Shown here piece by piece: positions 43,555-52,151 of a stretch of DNA of 64,000 nucleotides (positions are counted from its first letter, which is position 1; every line of letters begins with the position of its first letter). The DNA comes from Methylobacterium mesophilicum SR1.6/6. Lineage in GTDB: Bacteria > Pseudomonadota > Alphaproteobacteria > Rhizobiales > Beijerinckiaceae. The notes beneath the pieces were generated by a model. It made no database searches, was not told where the DNA came from, and saw only the letters and a program-made list of their open reading frames with translations. The stretch lies in assembly GCF_000364445.2 (NCBI RefSeq), contig NZ_CP043538.1:2363612-2427611 (forward strand). Reading direction: 5' to 3'. A program made the position numbers and the translations under genes.

Positions 43555-43687
43555 GTTTTTACTCGCTCAAACGGCCGGCCCTGTCAACGATGCCGTGGGC
43601 AAGGCGGTGTCACGCCTTGGTGAGCGGATGACGGATGGCTATGGATCGCGCATCACGGACCCAGCGAAACCGGAACGGTGCGAGCAG

Positions 43688-44392
43688 ATGGCGAAGGAGG
43701 CGCGGGCGCGGCCGAATCTCGAAGGCGTCGCTTCGGCCGACCGGGTGCTGACGGTGCTCACCGCGTTCCGCCGGGGGGACGATGCTCTGGAACTCTCCGA
43801 GCTCGCCCGCCGCACGGCGCTCGTGAAGAGCACGATCATGCGCCTGTGCATCTCGCTGGAGAAGTTCAACCTGATCGAGCGCCTCGACGACGGGCGCTAC
43901 CGCCTCGGCGTCGAGGCGGCTCGCATCGGCTCCGTCTACCAGCAATCCTTCGCGCTGGAGGAGCGGATCGTCCCCGTGCTGGAGCGTCTCGCGGCCGAGT
44001 CCCTGGAGACGGCCTCGTTCTACATCCGCCGGGGCAACCAGCGACTGTGCCTGTTCCGGGCGGACTCGCCGTCACCGCTGCGGATGAACGTCCGCCCCGG
44101 CGACATGCGGCCGATGGACGAGTCGGCCATCGCCCGGGTCCTGCGGACTTTCAGCGACCGAAGGGCTTCTGACCGCGCGGCCATGGAGGTCCCGCTCTAC
44201 TCCTCCGGCATCACCGACCCTCACGTGGCGTCGGTGGCGATGCCGGTGTTCGGAACCGAGCAGCGGCTGATCGGTGCCCTCGCTCTCTCCGGCCCGTCCT
44301 CTCGGCTGACGATCGAGCAGGCTGAGATCCTGAAGCCGCGGCTTCGGGAGGCCGCCGAACGCCTATCGTCCGAGCTCGGCGCACAGCTCTGA
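43688..44392 (+). CDS. IclR family transcriptional regulator
   Basis: A 234-aa regulator from ATG 43688. The N-terminal winged helix reads LEGVASADRVLTVLTAFRRG, LSELARRTALVKSTIMRLCI, LERLDDGRYRLGVEAA; the C-terminal ligand domain follows (EERIVPVLERLAAESLETAS, FRADSPSPLRMNVRPGDMRP, VASVAMPVFGTEQRLIGALA). ATG at 43628 and 43595 in the same frame are alternatives, but IclR proteins usually have short leaders before the HTH. It probably controls the divergent minus arm of the catabolic island. Confidence 0.9.
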   Translation: MAKEARARPNLEGVASADRVLTVLTAFRRGDDALELSELARRTALVKSTIMRLCISLEKFNLIERLDDGRYRLGVEAARIGSVYQQSFALEERIVPVLERLAAESLETASFYIRRGNQRLCLFRADSPSPLRMNVRPGDMRPMDESAIARVLRTFSDRRASDRAAMEVPLYSSGITDPHVASVAMPVFGTEQRLIGALALSGPSSRLTIEQAEILKPRLREAAERLSSELGAQL

Positions 44393-44483
44393 AGACCTTT
44401 GCCTTCGACGGGCCGGCGCGTGTCTTGCCCTGTCCTGCGGTCCCGGCCTCGGCCAACAGGTCAGGCCGGTTGCCCGGGCAGTC

Positions 44484-45812
44484 CTACTTTTCCCGGAAGG
44501 CGCGCCGGGCCTGATCGACGAGGGGCTTCGTGAGGTATGACAGGACAGTCCGGTCGGCGGTCCGGATGAACGCCTCCACCGGCATGCCGGGCATCAGCTT
44601 GGCCCCGTCCAGGCGATCCAACTCCGCTTTCGTCACGCCCAGGCGGACGAGATAGTAGAAGCTCCCCGTACGCTTGTCCTCGCTCACGTCGGCGGCGATG
44701 CGGGTGACCCGACCGTTCAACTCCGGCGTGGTGCGCTGGTCGAAGCTCGGGAAGCGCAGGCCCGCCGCCTGACCTGTCTGAAGGCGATCGATGTCCTGCG
44801 GCGCGACCCGCACCTCGGCCACCAGCGAGTCCGCCGTCGGCACGATCAGCATGATCGGCTCGCCCGGTGTGATGACGCCGCCGCGGGTGTGGACCGCGAG
44901 CTCGTGCACGTAGCCGGTCTGCGGCGCGCGGATCTCGATCCGTTGGAGCTGGTCGAAGGCCGTGATCTTCTGCTCCGTCAGGGTTGCCGCCTTCGCGCGG
45001 TTCTCGGCCAGCTCCTTGGCGACGTCGCTGCGCAGGTTCTGCTCCAGCTGGATGATCTGCAGCTCGGTCTCCGAGACCTTGCCCTTGGTCTGTGCGATGC
45101 TCGCCGTGAGGACACCGCGCTCGCCCTTCAGGCGCGACATGTCGCGCTGGAGACTCGTGAGCCGCGTCAGCTGGATCAGGTTCTTCTTCCAGAGATCCTC
45201 GACGCCCTGGTACTCCCGCTCGATGATCGCGGTCTCCTGTTCCTTCGCGGCGGCCTGCTCGACCAAGCCCTTGATCTCCTCGGTCAGCTGCCCGATCCGC
45301 TCGCGGAGCTGCGCCTTCTGACCCTGAAGGGCGTCGCGCCGGAAGCGGAACAGCTTGCGCTCGCCGTCGACGATCCGGCCCACTTCGGGCCCGGCTGCGC
45401 TGAGTTCGGCGGGGATCGACAGGTCGTCGCGCCCGTCGCGCTCGGCTTCCAGCCGGGCGTTGCGGGCAGCGATCTCCCACAGGCTCTTGGTGACGCTGTC
45501 ATAGGTGGCCCTGGCCGTCGTGGCATCCAGGCGCACCAAGAGGTCGCCCGCATGGACCCGCGCGCCCTCCTGGATCGGCAGTTCGGCGACCACACCGCCG
45601 GTCGGGTGCTGCACCTTCTTGATGTTGCTCTCGACCACGAGCGAGCCTGTCGCGATGATGGCGCCCGACAGTTCGGTCGCCCCGGTCCAGGCCCCCGCTC
45701 CGATGGCCACCACGATCACGGCGGCGACACCGGCGACGTGCCGCCGCAAGGAGCGTCGCGTCGCGTCGGTCGGATCGGCACCGGGCCGGCTGGGCGTGCT
45801 CGCGTTCGTCAT
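44484..45812 (-). CDS. HlyD/PrtE-type adaptor of a type I secretion system
   Basis: A 442-aa membrane-fusion protein. A short cytoplasmic head is followed by one membrane segment (VAGVAAVIVVAIGAGAWTGA), a biotinyl-lipoyl half (GSLVVESNIKKVQHPTGGVV, VHAGDLLVRLDATTARAT), long coiled coil (about 130-290), the second lipoyl half (IEIRAPQTGYVHELAVHTRG) and the conserved C-terminal MPGMPVEAFIRTADRTVLSY. It connects the ABC exporter to an outer-membrane TolC-type channel, which is not encoded here. Its ATG overlaps the stop of the exporter gene. Confidence 0.93.
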   Translation of the reverse strand: MTNASTPSRPGADPTDATRRSLRRHVAGVAAVIVVAIGAGAWTGATELSGAIIATGSLVVESNIKKVQHPTGGVVAELPIQEGARVHAGDLLVRLDATTARATYDSVTKSLWEIAARNARLEAERDGRDDLSIPAELSAAGPEVGRIVDGERKLFRFRRDALQGQKAQLRERIGQLTEEIKGLVEQAAAKEQETAIIEREYQGVEDLWKKNLIQLTRLTSLQRDMSRLKGERGVLTASIAQTKGKVSETELQIIQLEQNLRSDVAKELAENRAKAATLTEQKITAFDQLQRIEIRAPQTGYVHELAVHTRGGVITPGEPIMLIVPTADSLVAEVRVAPQDIDRLQTGQAAGLRFPSFDQRTTPELNGRVTRIAADVSEDKRTGSFYYLVRLGVTKAELDRLDGAKLMPGMPVEAFIRTADRTVLSYLTKPLVDQARRAFREK

Positions 45813-47533
45813 GCGACCCTCGTGGGCGTCTGCCGGGTCAGCGCGTTCAGCTTCGACAGGACCTCGTCGCGCGGCCCGTGCAGCTGGACGCGTCCGTCGC
45901 CGAGAACGAGGATGCGGTCGACCGCCGCCAGGGCGCTGGGCCGGTGCGCGACCACCACCACGATGCCGCCCCGGGCCCGCACGCCCTGGACGGCGGTGGA
46001 CAGGGCGCGATCGCCATCGACGTCGAGATTGGAGTTCGGCTCGTCCAGGACCACGAGGAAGGGATCGCCGTAGAGCGCCCGCGCGAGGGCGATCCGCTGG
46101 CGCTGACCGCCGGAGAGTCCGAGGCCACCGGCGCCGACCCGGGCATCGTATCCGCCCGGGAGACGGAGCACGACCTCGTGCACGCCGGCCGCCTTCGCGG
46201 CCGCCAGCAACGCCTCGGGATCCGGCTCCGGATCGAAGCGGGTGATGTTCTCCGCGATCGTGCCGTCGAACATCTCGATGTCCTGCGGCAGATAGCCGAC
46301 GGCGCGTCCGAGGGCGTCGGGGTCCCACTGATCGATCGCCGCGCCGTCGATGCGGATCACGCCGCGGCTCGGGCGTGCCAGCCCGACCAGGGCACGGGCG
46401 AAGGTGGACTTGCCGGAGCCGCTGGCGCCGATCACGCCCAGCGCGCTCCCCGGCGCGAGCGCGATGTTGACGTCGTGCAGCACGAGGCTGTCGGTTCCCG
46501 GGGCGGCGACCGACAGGGCCGTCACCCGGACGCTTTCCCGGGGCGCCGGCAGAGGCGTGAGCGCGGCGGGCTCCCGCCGGGGCAGGAACGCGACGAGGCG
46601 GCTCCAGGCCTGCCGGGCGCCCGAGAAGGATTTCCAGTTGGCGATGGCGAGGTCGACCGGCGCGAGGGCGCGGGCGGACAGGATCGTGGCGGCCAGCATG
46701 ACGCCGGCCGTCGCCTCCTCGCGCACGACGAGGAACGCGCCGAGGCCCAGGATGGTGGATTGCAGCACGGTCCGCAACAGGCGGGCCGTCGTGCCGAAGC
46801 CGATCGCGAGGTCGTTCCCGTGGCCCGCGACGTCGAGGTTCCGCTGGGCTCGGACCTGCCAGAGATCCGCGATCCGGGAGCGCATCCCGAGGGCGGAGAG
46901 CAGCGGGGCCGCCCGGTGTGCCATGTCGGTGAAGGACCGACGCTCGCCGGCCGCACGGACGGCCTCCTGGGTGGACGCGGAGGACGCCCAATCCGTCAGG
47001 ATCGTCAACACGCACAGGAACAGCGCGCCCCCGGCCACCGCCGTGCCCAGCCAGGGATGGAACAGGAAGCAGACCGCGATGTAGAGCGGCACCCAAGGCA
47101 GGTCGAAGAAGGCGCTGACGGCCATGCTCGAGACGAAGCCGCGGACGGTATCGAGATCGCGCAGCGCCTGGGGTCCGTCGTCGCTGCGCGGCATCTCGGC
47201 CCCGCGAACCAAGAGGGTCCGGAAGATCCGCGGCCCCAGGCGCTCGTCGACGAGACGGCCGAAGCGGGACAGGATGCGGGCGCGGAAGATCTCGAAGACG
47301 CCCTGGATCACGAGCAGCATCAGCGTGATGCCGGCGAGCCCGACCAGGGTGGCGATGCTTCGGCTCGGCAGCACCCGGTCGTAGACCTGCAGCATGAAGA
47401 TCGGCGCCGTCAGCATCAGCAGGTTGATGAGTCCGCTGACGATCATCACGGTGATCAAGCAGGCGCGCCCGGCGTTGACGGCGGCCCAGAATTCCCGGCG
47501 CTTCGCAAGACGCAACACGCGTTCGTCGGTCAC
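45809..47533 (-). CDS. PrtD-type type I secretion ABC exporter
   Basis: A 574-aa fused permease/ATPase from GTG 47533 (GAGGATC 5-11 bases upstream). The membrane domain spans about 25-300 (IVSGLINLLMLTAPIFMLQV, YDRVLPSRSIATLVGL); the ATPase has Walker A GASGSGKST (369-377), signature LSGGQRQR (473-480) and Walker B FLVVLDEPNSNLD (492-504). No peptidase C39 domain, so it belongs to the PrtD/LipB type that exports proteins with C-terminal signals. The 704-aa repeat protein gene ends 87 bases upstream and is the likely cargo. Confidence 0.94.
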   Translation of the reverse strand: MTDERVLRLAKRREFWAAVNAGRACLITVMIVSGLINLLMLTAPIFMLQVYDRVLPSRSIATLVGLAGITLMLLVIQGVFEIFRARILSRFGRLVDERLGPRIFRTLLVRGAEMPRSDDGPQALRDLDTVRGFVSSMAVSAFFDLPWVPLYIAVCFLFHPWLGTAVAGGALFLCVLTILTDWASSASTQEAVRAAGERRSFTDMAHRAAPLLSALGMRSRIADLWQVRAQRNLDVAGHGNDLAIGFGTTARLLRTVLQSTILGLGAFLVVREEATAGVMLAATILSARALAPVDLAIANWKSFSGARQAWSRLVAFLPRREPAALTPLPAPRESVRVTALSVAAPGTDSLVLHDVNIALAPGSALGVIGASGSGKSTFARALVGLARPSRGVIRIDGAAIDQWDPDALGRAVGYLPQDIEMFDGTIAENITRFDPEPDPEALLAAAKAAGVHEVVLRLPGGYDARVGAGGLGLSGGQRQRIALARALYGDPFLVVLDEPNSNLDVDGDRALSTAVQGVRARGGIVVVVAHRPSALAAVDRILVLGDGRVQLHGPRDEVLSKLNALTRQTPTRVA

Positions 47534-47620
47534 GGGGTGATCCTCTGGCTGCCCGGTTCGGCGAAGCGCCGTCCTGCGACGGCGATGGGACCCCCCGCCG
47601 CGCGCGGCGGGGGGCAAGCC

Positions 47621-49735
47621 TCAGAGGCCGAGCAGATGCAGGCCGCTCGTGGCCGTGTGCGGCGTTGGATCGACGTGGAGGGTCTCGGTGTGGCCGCCGA
47701 GATCGATCGAGACGATCCCGAGATCGAGATGCGCGTCGTGCGATGAGCCCGCCGCGGCCGTCGGGGCCGCGGACGACACCGCGTTCAGGACCTGGCCCAC
47801 GAGCTGATCGGCGCCGCCGCTCGACTGCGGCAGGACGATGCCGTCGCTGCTGAGCAGGTTCGCGGTGACGACGCTCGGCTGATCGCCGCTCACGCCGATT
47901 GCGCTCACCTGAACGGTGTGGGCCGGATCGGCCGCGGGCGTCAGCACGGCGAGGTTGGCCGCCGGCGTCGCGGTCGCCGGGCCCGCGGCCACATCGATCA
48001 GCGGGTGGGTGCCGGCACCGCCTTCGCCCGACAGGCCGCCGAGGAGCCCGCCGAGCAGGTTGCCACCCGCGCCGCCGGCGTCGGTCGCGCCCAACACAGA
48101 CGTCACGGCGGTGAGCGTGCCGTCGAGCGGCAAGCCCGCTCCCGGAGAACCGGCTCCGGACGGCAGGATCCCCGACACCGAGCCCAGAACACCGCCCGCC
48201 GCATCCGCGACATGGCCGACATCGTCGACGAGGTGTCCCACGGCCGGCACCCCGTTGCCGGTCAGCGCGGCTCCCGGCAGGTTGGCCACATCGGTCAGGA
48301 GATTGCTCGCCTCTCCGAGTTGGCCCAGGCCGGCGGTGTTGCCGAGGTCGATCACGGCGTGGAGCGGGTCGTTCAAGACCGGGACGCTGTGACCAACCTG
48401 CTCAAGGCCCGCATGAAGGCCGTCGATCACCGTGTTGGCGACGTTCCCCACCGGCTGCAACGGCGCGTTCGTCCCGAGCAGAGCGCCGGTCCCGTCCAGA
48501 CCGCCGCCTTCGCCGCCGCCGAGGACGCCTCCCACCACGGCGGTGACCGGGGCGAGGAGACCGCCGACACCCGGCGTTCCCGAGCCGCCAACGTCGCCGA
48601 CGAGGCCGGTGACGCCGCCGAGGAGACCGCCGGTCGCGGTGGTCACGGCGCCGAGATCCCCGAGGATAGAGGACACGGCCCCGAGGCCCTGGCCGCCGAG
48701 GAGAGCGCCGGGCAGGCCGGCTGTGTCGGTCAGGAACGTTCCGCTCTCGCCCAGATGGCCGAGCCCGAGGGTCTCGCCGAGGTTGGTGAGGCCGTGAAGC
48801 GTATCGTTCAGCAGCGGGGCGTCGTGTCCCAGGTTCTCGAGCGTCGCGTGGATGTCGAGGACGGCCGTGTTCGCCAGGTTCGTGACCGGGGCGAGAAGGC
48901 CGTCCGGCGCGAGCAGTCCGCCCGCATTCGCGAGTCCCGTCACGGAGCCGATCAGCGTGTCGGCGGAGCCGAAAACGTGGCTGAGATCCGCGAGGACCGA
49001 CCCCGTCGACGCGAGACCGCCACCATTCAGGATCGAACCCGGCAGCGCGAGCGTGTCCGTCAAAAGGTTGCCCGCCTCGCCGATATGACCGAGGCCGACC
49101 GTCTCGCCGAACCCAGTCAGGGCGTGGATCGGCGTGTTGAGCGCCGGCACCTGATGGCCGACATCCTCAAGCGTCGCATGCGCACCGAGGACGGTCTGGT
49201 TCAGAACGTCGGTCGCCGGCGTGAGGATGCTGCCGGGTCCGACGAGTCCGTTGCCGGCGGCCGGCGCTGCGGTGACGGTATCCAGAAGCGCGCCGGCGGC
49301 CTCGGCGACGTGACCGATGTCGCTCAGGACCGGAGCGACGGCGCCGGAACCGGTCGGGTTGGCAACGGCGCCGGAGAGATCCGTGATCAGGTTTCCGGCT
49401 TCACCGATGTGCCCGAGGCCAACCGTCTCGCCGAGATTTGTCACGCCGTGCAGCGGTCCATTGAGCGGCGCGACCTGATGACCCGTCTCTTCCAACTGCG
49501 CGTGGGTCGTGAGGATGATCTGATTGGCCGCACCGGCCAGCGCATCGGGCAGCAGCGATCCACCGCTGTCACCGGCGCCCGGATCGACGGCACCCTCGAC
49601 GAGAGACGCGATCGGGCCAAGGCTTGCGAGCTGACCGGTCGAGAGTGCCGTGGAGGATAGCAAGGCGTCGGGACCGACAATCCATTCGAGCGATCGAGAC
49701 GACGGGCTGAGCAGAGCGAGGGGTGACAAAGACAT
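47621..49735 (-). CDS. Four-repeat secreted protein, likely type I cargo
   Basis: A 704-aa protein with no N-terminal signal peptide. Four repeats of about 105 aa start near residues 71, 179, 288 and 433. Each contains a HAxLExxGHxxPxLNxPLH stretch, then LGETVGLGHIGEAGNLLTD-like sequence and a Gly/Leu-rich tail. Residues 530-660 are Gly/Ala-rich; the C-terminus (HLDLGIVSIDLGGHTETLHV then SGLHLLGL) is the sort of non-cleaved signal type I systems use. No calcium-binding RTX nonapeptides were seen. The start is fixed by GGAGG 6 bases before the ATG. First gene of an operon with the exporter and adaptor; an AT-rich region lies upstream. Function unknown; adhesin or surface-layer roles are possible. 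Confidence 0.75.
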   Translation of the reverse strand: MSLSPLALLSPSSRSLEWIVGPDALLSSTALSTGQLASLGPIASLVEGAVDPGAGDSGGSLLPDALAGAANQIILTTHAQLEETGHQVAPLNGPLHGVTNLGETVGLGHIGEAGNLITDLSGAVANPTGSGAVAPVLSDIGHVAEAAGALLDTVTAAPAAGNGLVGPGSILTPATDVLNQTVLGAHATLEDVGHQVPALNTPIHALTGFGETVGLGHIGEAGNLLTDTLALPGSILNGGGLASTGSVLADLSHVFGSADTLIGSVTGLANAGGLLAPDGLLAPVTNLANTAVLDIHATLENLGHDAPLLNDTLHGLTNLGETLGLGHLGESGTFLTDTAGLPGALLGGQGLGAVSSILGDLGAVTTATGGLLGGVTGLVGDVGGSGTPGVGGLLAPVTAVVGGVLGGGEGGGLDGTGALLGTNAPLQPVGNVANTVIDGLHAGLEQVGHSVPVLNDPLHAVIDLGNTAGLGQLGEASNLLTDVANLPGAALTGNGVPAVGHLVDDVGHVADAAGGVLGSVSGILPSGAGSPGAGLPLDGTLTAVTSVLGATDAGGAGGNLLGGLLGGLSGEGGAGTHPLIDVAAGPATATPAANLAVLTPAADPAHTVQVSAIGVSGDQPSVVTANLLSSDGIVLPQSSGGADQLVGQVLNAVSSAAPTAAAGSSHDAHLDLGIVSIDLGGHTETLHVDPTPHTATSGLHLLGL

Positions 49736-50363
49736 GTGAGCCTCCGGTTTAAAGCTGTAACTGACAATACAATTATGGGTTGCCGCGGCGCGGTTCCGTA
49801 GTAAACGCCAGGTTAATGCAAATTGATGCGCACCTAAATCTTGCAGAGGCGCGCAATCAGACCGGAAACAATTGACCTTGGTCTTTCGGCACGGCGCGCT
49901 GCATAAAAAGACAACTTCAATATATTTATGGATAATCCTCAATTAATGGCTTGAATATAACTGTATTGGCAACATAATACTGTATGTAGCATCAGATTGT
50001 TCGCTGCCTCTGTTCAGGCAGTACATCTCACCCAATCTCATGAAATCAGACGCTGCACCCTTCGCAGGTCCTCAGAAGCCAAAGTGTCTCGCAACGCGGT
50101 CATCGGCGGCTTCCGGGTGTGATCAGGGTGCCAGGACCGACCCTGAACCCGGTGGATCCGATGGGCCGACAAGACGACGAGTCCTGATGGCAACACGGAC
50201 GCACCGGTTCACCGGACGCGCGACGGGAGCCGCTTGGATTTGCCGACCAAGGCATCCAGCATTGTTGGCGGGCGGCCTGACCGGCCCATGGCGAGAGAGA
50301 TGCAGGCCGGCTCCCGGACGCTCGGTCAGCCGACCTATGGACGTAGATAGACCGCTCCCCGCG
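49736..50363. other. AT-rich intergenic region between the secretion and glycan operons
   Basis: About 630 bases. Positions 49880-50030 are strikingly AT-rich for this genome (for example aatatatttatggataat). No coding frame is credible. It likely carries the promoter of the repeat-protein operon and, on its right, the 3' end region of the glycan genes. The composition suggests a curved or silenced promoter or acquired DNA. Confidence 0.55.
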
Positions 50364-52151
50364 TCAGGCGGAAGGGCCGCTCGTGTTCACGAGGTCCAGC
50401 AATGCCAGCACCTGCGCCGCTCCCTCCTCGGGCGTGATGCGTGAGGTGTCGAGTACCGGCACGTTCAGCTCGGCCGCGAGCGTCAGGTAGCTGGCGATAC
50501 GGGCTTCGGTCATGTGCTGGGACGGGTTGGGTATGCCGCGGGCAACCATGCGGGCGATCGTGGTCGGGCGATCGGCCCAGCACATCACCGTCGGCGGACG
50601 CGGCTCCCAACCCGAGCGAAAAGTGGGCGACAGGAGTTGCGAGGCCGTGAACCAGTGCCGGTCGAAGACGACAGGACCCGACGGCGCGTTGGCGATCGCG
50701 GCGGCTACGGCGGCGTGCGCCACGTCGTCGGCGAGGGCGTGCTGTCCGGTCCGGGCCAGATGTACCATGATCGCGCCGACCTCACCGCTGAAGGGGTTCA
50801 ACACGGTCGCGCCGAGCGCCCGGGCGACGTGGCGGGCGATGCTGGACTTGCCTGATCCGTCGAGGCCATCGATCGCGAGCGCGATCCGGGACGCCTGAGC
50901 CGCCATCTGCTGCGCCCGGGTCAGGTTCGAGGGGTAGATCCGCCCCTCCCGCCGGCCGTGCTCGAGGTAGTGAAGTTCGCCCTGCCACGCGTGATCGAAC
51001 AGGGCCGTGAGGTCCGGATGCAGGCGGATGTAGCCCATCGCGTCGAAGTCAACTGGCAACGGCCCGTGCTGCGTCGCGAGTTCCGTGAGACGCATCGCAG
51101 TCTCGCGCGTCGGCGTCCGGGGCGGCAGCGCCGCTGCGGCCCGGGACGCGCGAACGGATACCGCTTCGGCGACTGCGCTCAGCAGCCCGTCAGCGTAGGA
51201 GTCCCAATCGAGTGTCCGGATCCGCGCGCGGCCGGCCTCGGCACGCGCGGCGGCTCCGGACGGATCCGCGGCGATCCGTTCCGCACCGGCCGCGATGGCC
51301 GCCCCGAGCGTCGCGTCGGGCCCGTCCGGCACCACGTACGCGGTGAGGTCGTGCGCGGCGAAGGCCAGCGTCCCGTGCACGGTCGTGATGAGCGGTGTGC
51401 CGCAGGCCAGCGCCTCCGCGGCGGGGTTGCACCAGCCGGCATGCGCCTCGGCGCTGCAGAAGGCGTCTAGCGCGTGGTACCAGCCGGGCAGATCGTCCTC
51501 TGCCAGGGGGCCGTGCACCACGAGGCGGCCCGAGGCGACGAGGTCGGCGCGGGCGCCGACCAGCCCCCAGTCAGGCCGTCCGAACCAGTGCAGGGCCCAG
51601 CCCTCCCCGAGCCGGTCGAGGGCTTCGAGCTGCGCTGCGGGGCGCTTGTTGGCGATCCCTCCGAGCCGGCGCCGCTCATCGCGTTCTGGCCTGCGGATCG
51701 GCGGCGCGAAGAGGCCCGCATCGACCGCACCGATCAGACGCCGCCACGGTTTTCCGAAGGCGTCGAGGTCCGCGTCGCGCCAGTGGGCGTTGTTCACCAC
51801 AACGAGATCCGGGTCGAAGGCCTGCGTGACGCGCGCATAGGCGCCGCGCCGTGCGGGCGCATTGAGGAAGTGCTGAATGCGCGCGCCGAAGCCGGGCGCC
51901 CGCAGATCCGCGAAGCCGTCGATCGCCGCATCCGGAAAGCCACCGCCCGGCACCATGACGGCGTCCCAGGTTTCCCGGCCGGCTTCCGCGCGGCTTAGGA
52001 CACGGAGCCGGGTCTCGAAGGCATCCTCGCCCGGGCCAAGAGTCAGGAAGGCGAGGTCGTGTCGGCGTCGCGCGAGGACGCGCCCGACCCGCTCGAAGCG
52101 CAGAAGGCCGCCAGTCAGCGCGAGGTGGTCACAGGCCACGAGCAGCCGCAT
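50364..52151 (-). CDS. Glycosyltransferase fused to a thymidylate-kinase-like P-loop domain
   Basis: A 595-aa fusion. Residues 1-350 are a GT-B-type glycosyltransferase (VACDHLALTGGLLRFERVGR at the start, HAGWCNPAAEALACGTPLIT near 237-256 as the nucleotide-sugar side). Residues 370-410 are a linker with YIRLHPDLTALF and HYLEHGRREGR, a short repeat type seen in other sugar-transferase proteins. Residues 420-595 resemble dTMP kinase: Walker A AIDGLDGSGKSS (427-437) and the DR-like VVFDRHW (495-500). The start overlaps the upstream stop (TGATG). Such a kinase domain might act on a nucleotide or lipid; the substrate is unknown. Confidence 0.8.
   Translation of the reverse strand: MRLLVACDHLALTGGLLRFERVGRVLARRRHDLAFLTLGPGEDAFETRLRVLSRAEAGRETWDAVMVPGGGFPDAAIDGFADLRAPGFGARIQHFLNAPARRGAYARVTQAFDPDLVVVNNAHWRDADLDAFGKPWRRLIGAVDAGLFAPPIRRPERDERRRLGGIANKRPAAQLEALDRLGEGWALHWFGRPDWGLVGARADLVASGRLVVHGPLAEDDLPGWYHALDAFCSAEAHAGWCNPAAEALACGTPLITTVHGTLAFAAHDLTAYVVPDGPDATLGAAIAAGAERIAADPSGAAARAEAGRARIRTLDWDSYADGLLSAVAEAVSVRASRAAAALPPRTPTRETAMRLTELATQHGPLPVDFDAMGYIRLHPDLTALFDHAWQGELHYLEHGRREGRIYPSNLTRAQQMAAQASRIALAIDGLDGSGKSSIARHVARALGATVLNPFSGEVGAIMVHLARTGQHALADDVAHAAVAAAIANAPSGPVVFDRHWFTASQLLSPTFRSGWEPRPPTVMCWADRPTTIARMVARGIPNPSQHMTEARIASYLTLAAELNVPVLDTSRITPEEGAAQVLALLDLVNTSGPSA

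Noticed and set aside
45878..47746. 622-aa open frame on the plus strand
   Set aside because: Antisense to the PrtD-type exporter, which has all ABC motifs; composition is Arg/Gly/Asp-rich shadow.
47918..49660. 580-aa open frame on the plus strand with repeat-like content
   Set aside because: Its repeats only mirror those of the minus-strand 704-aa protein, which has the RBS and operon position.
47621..49735. RTX (calcium-binding nonapeptide) repeats in the type I cargo
   Set aside because: Gly-rich stretches such as GGVLGGGEGGG lack the Asp positions of GGxGxDxxx, so they were not called RTX.
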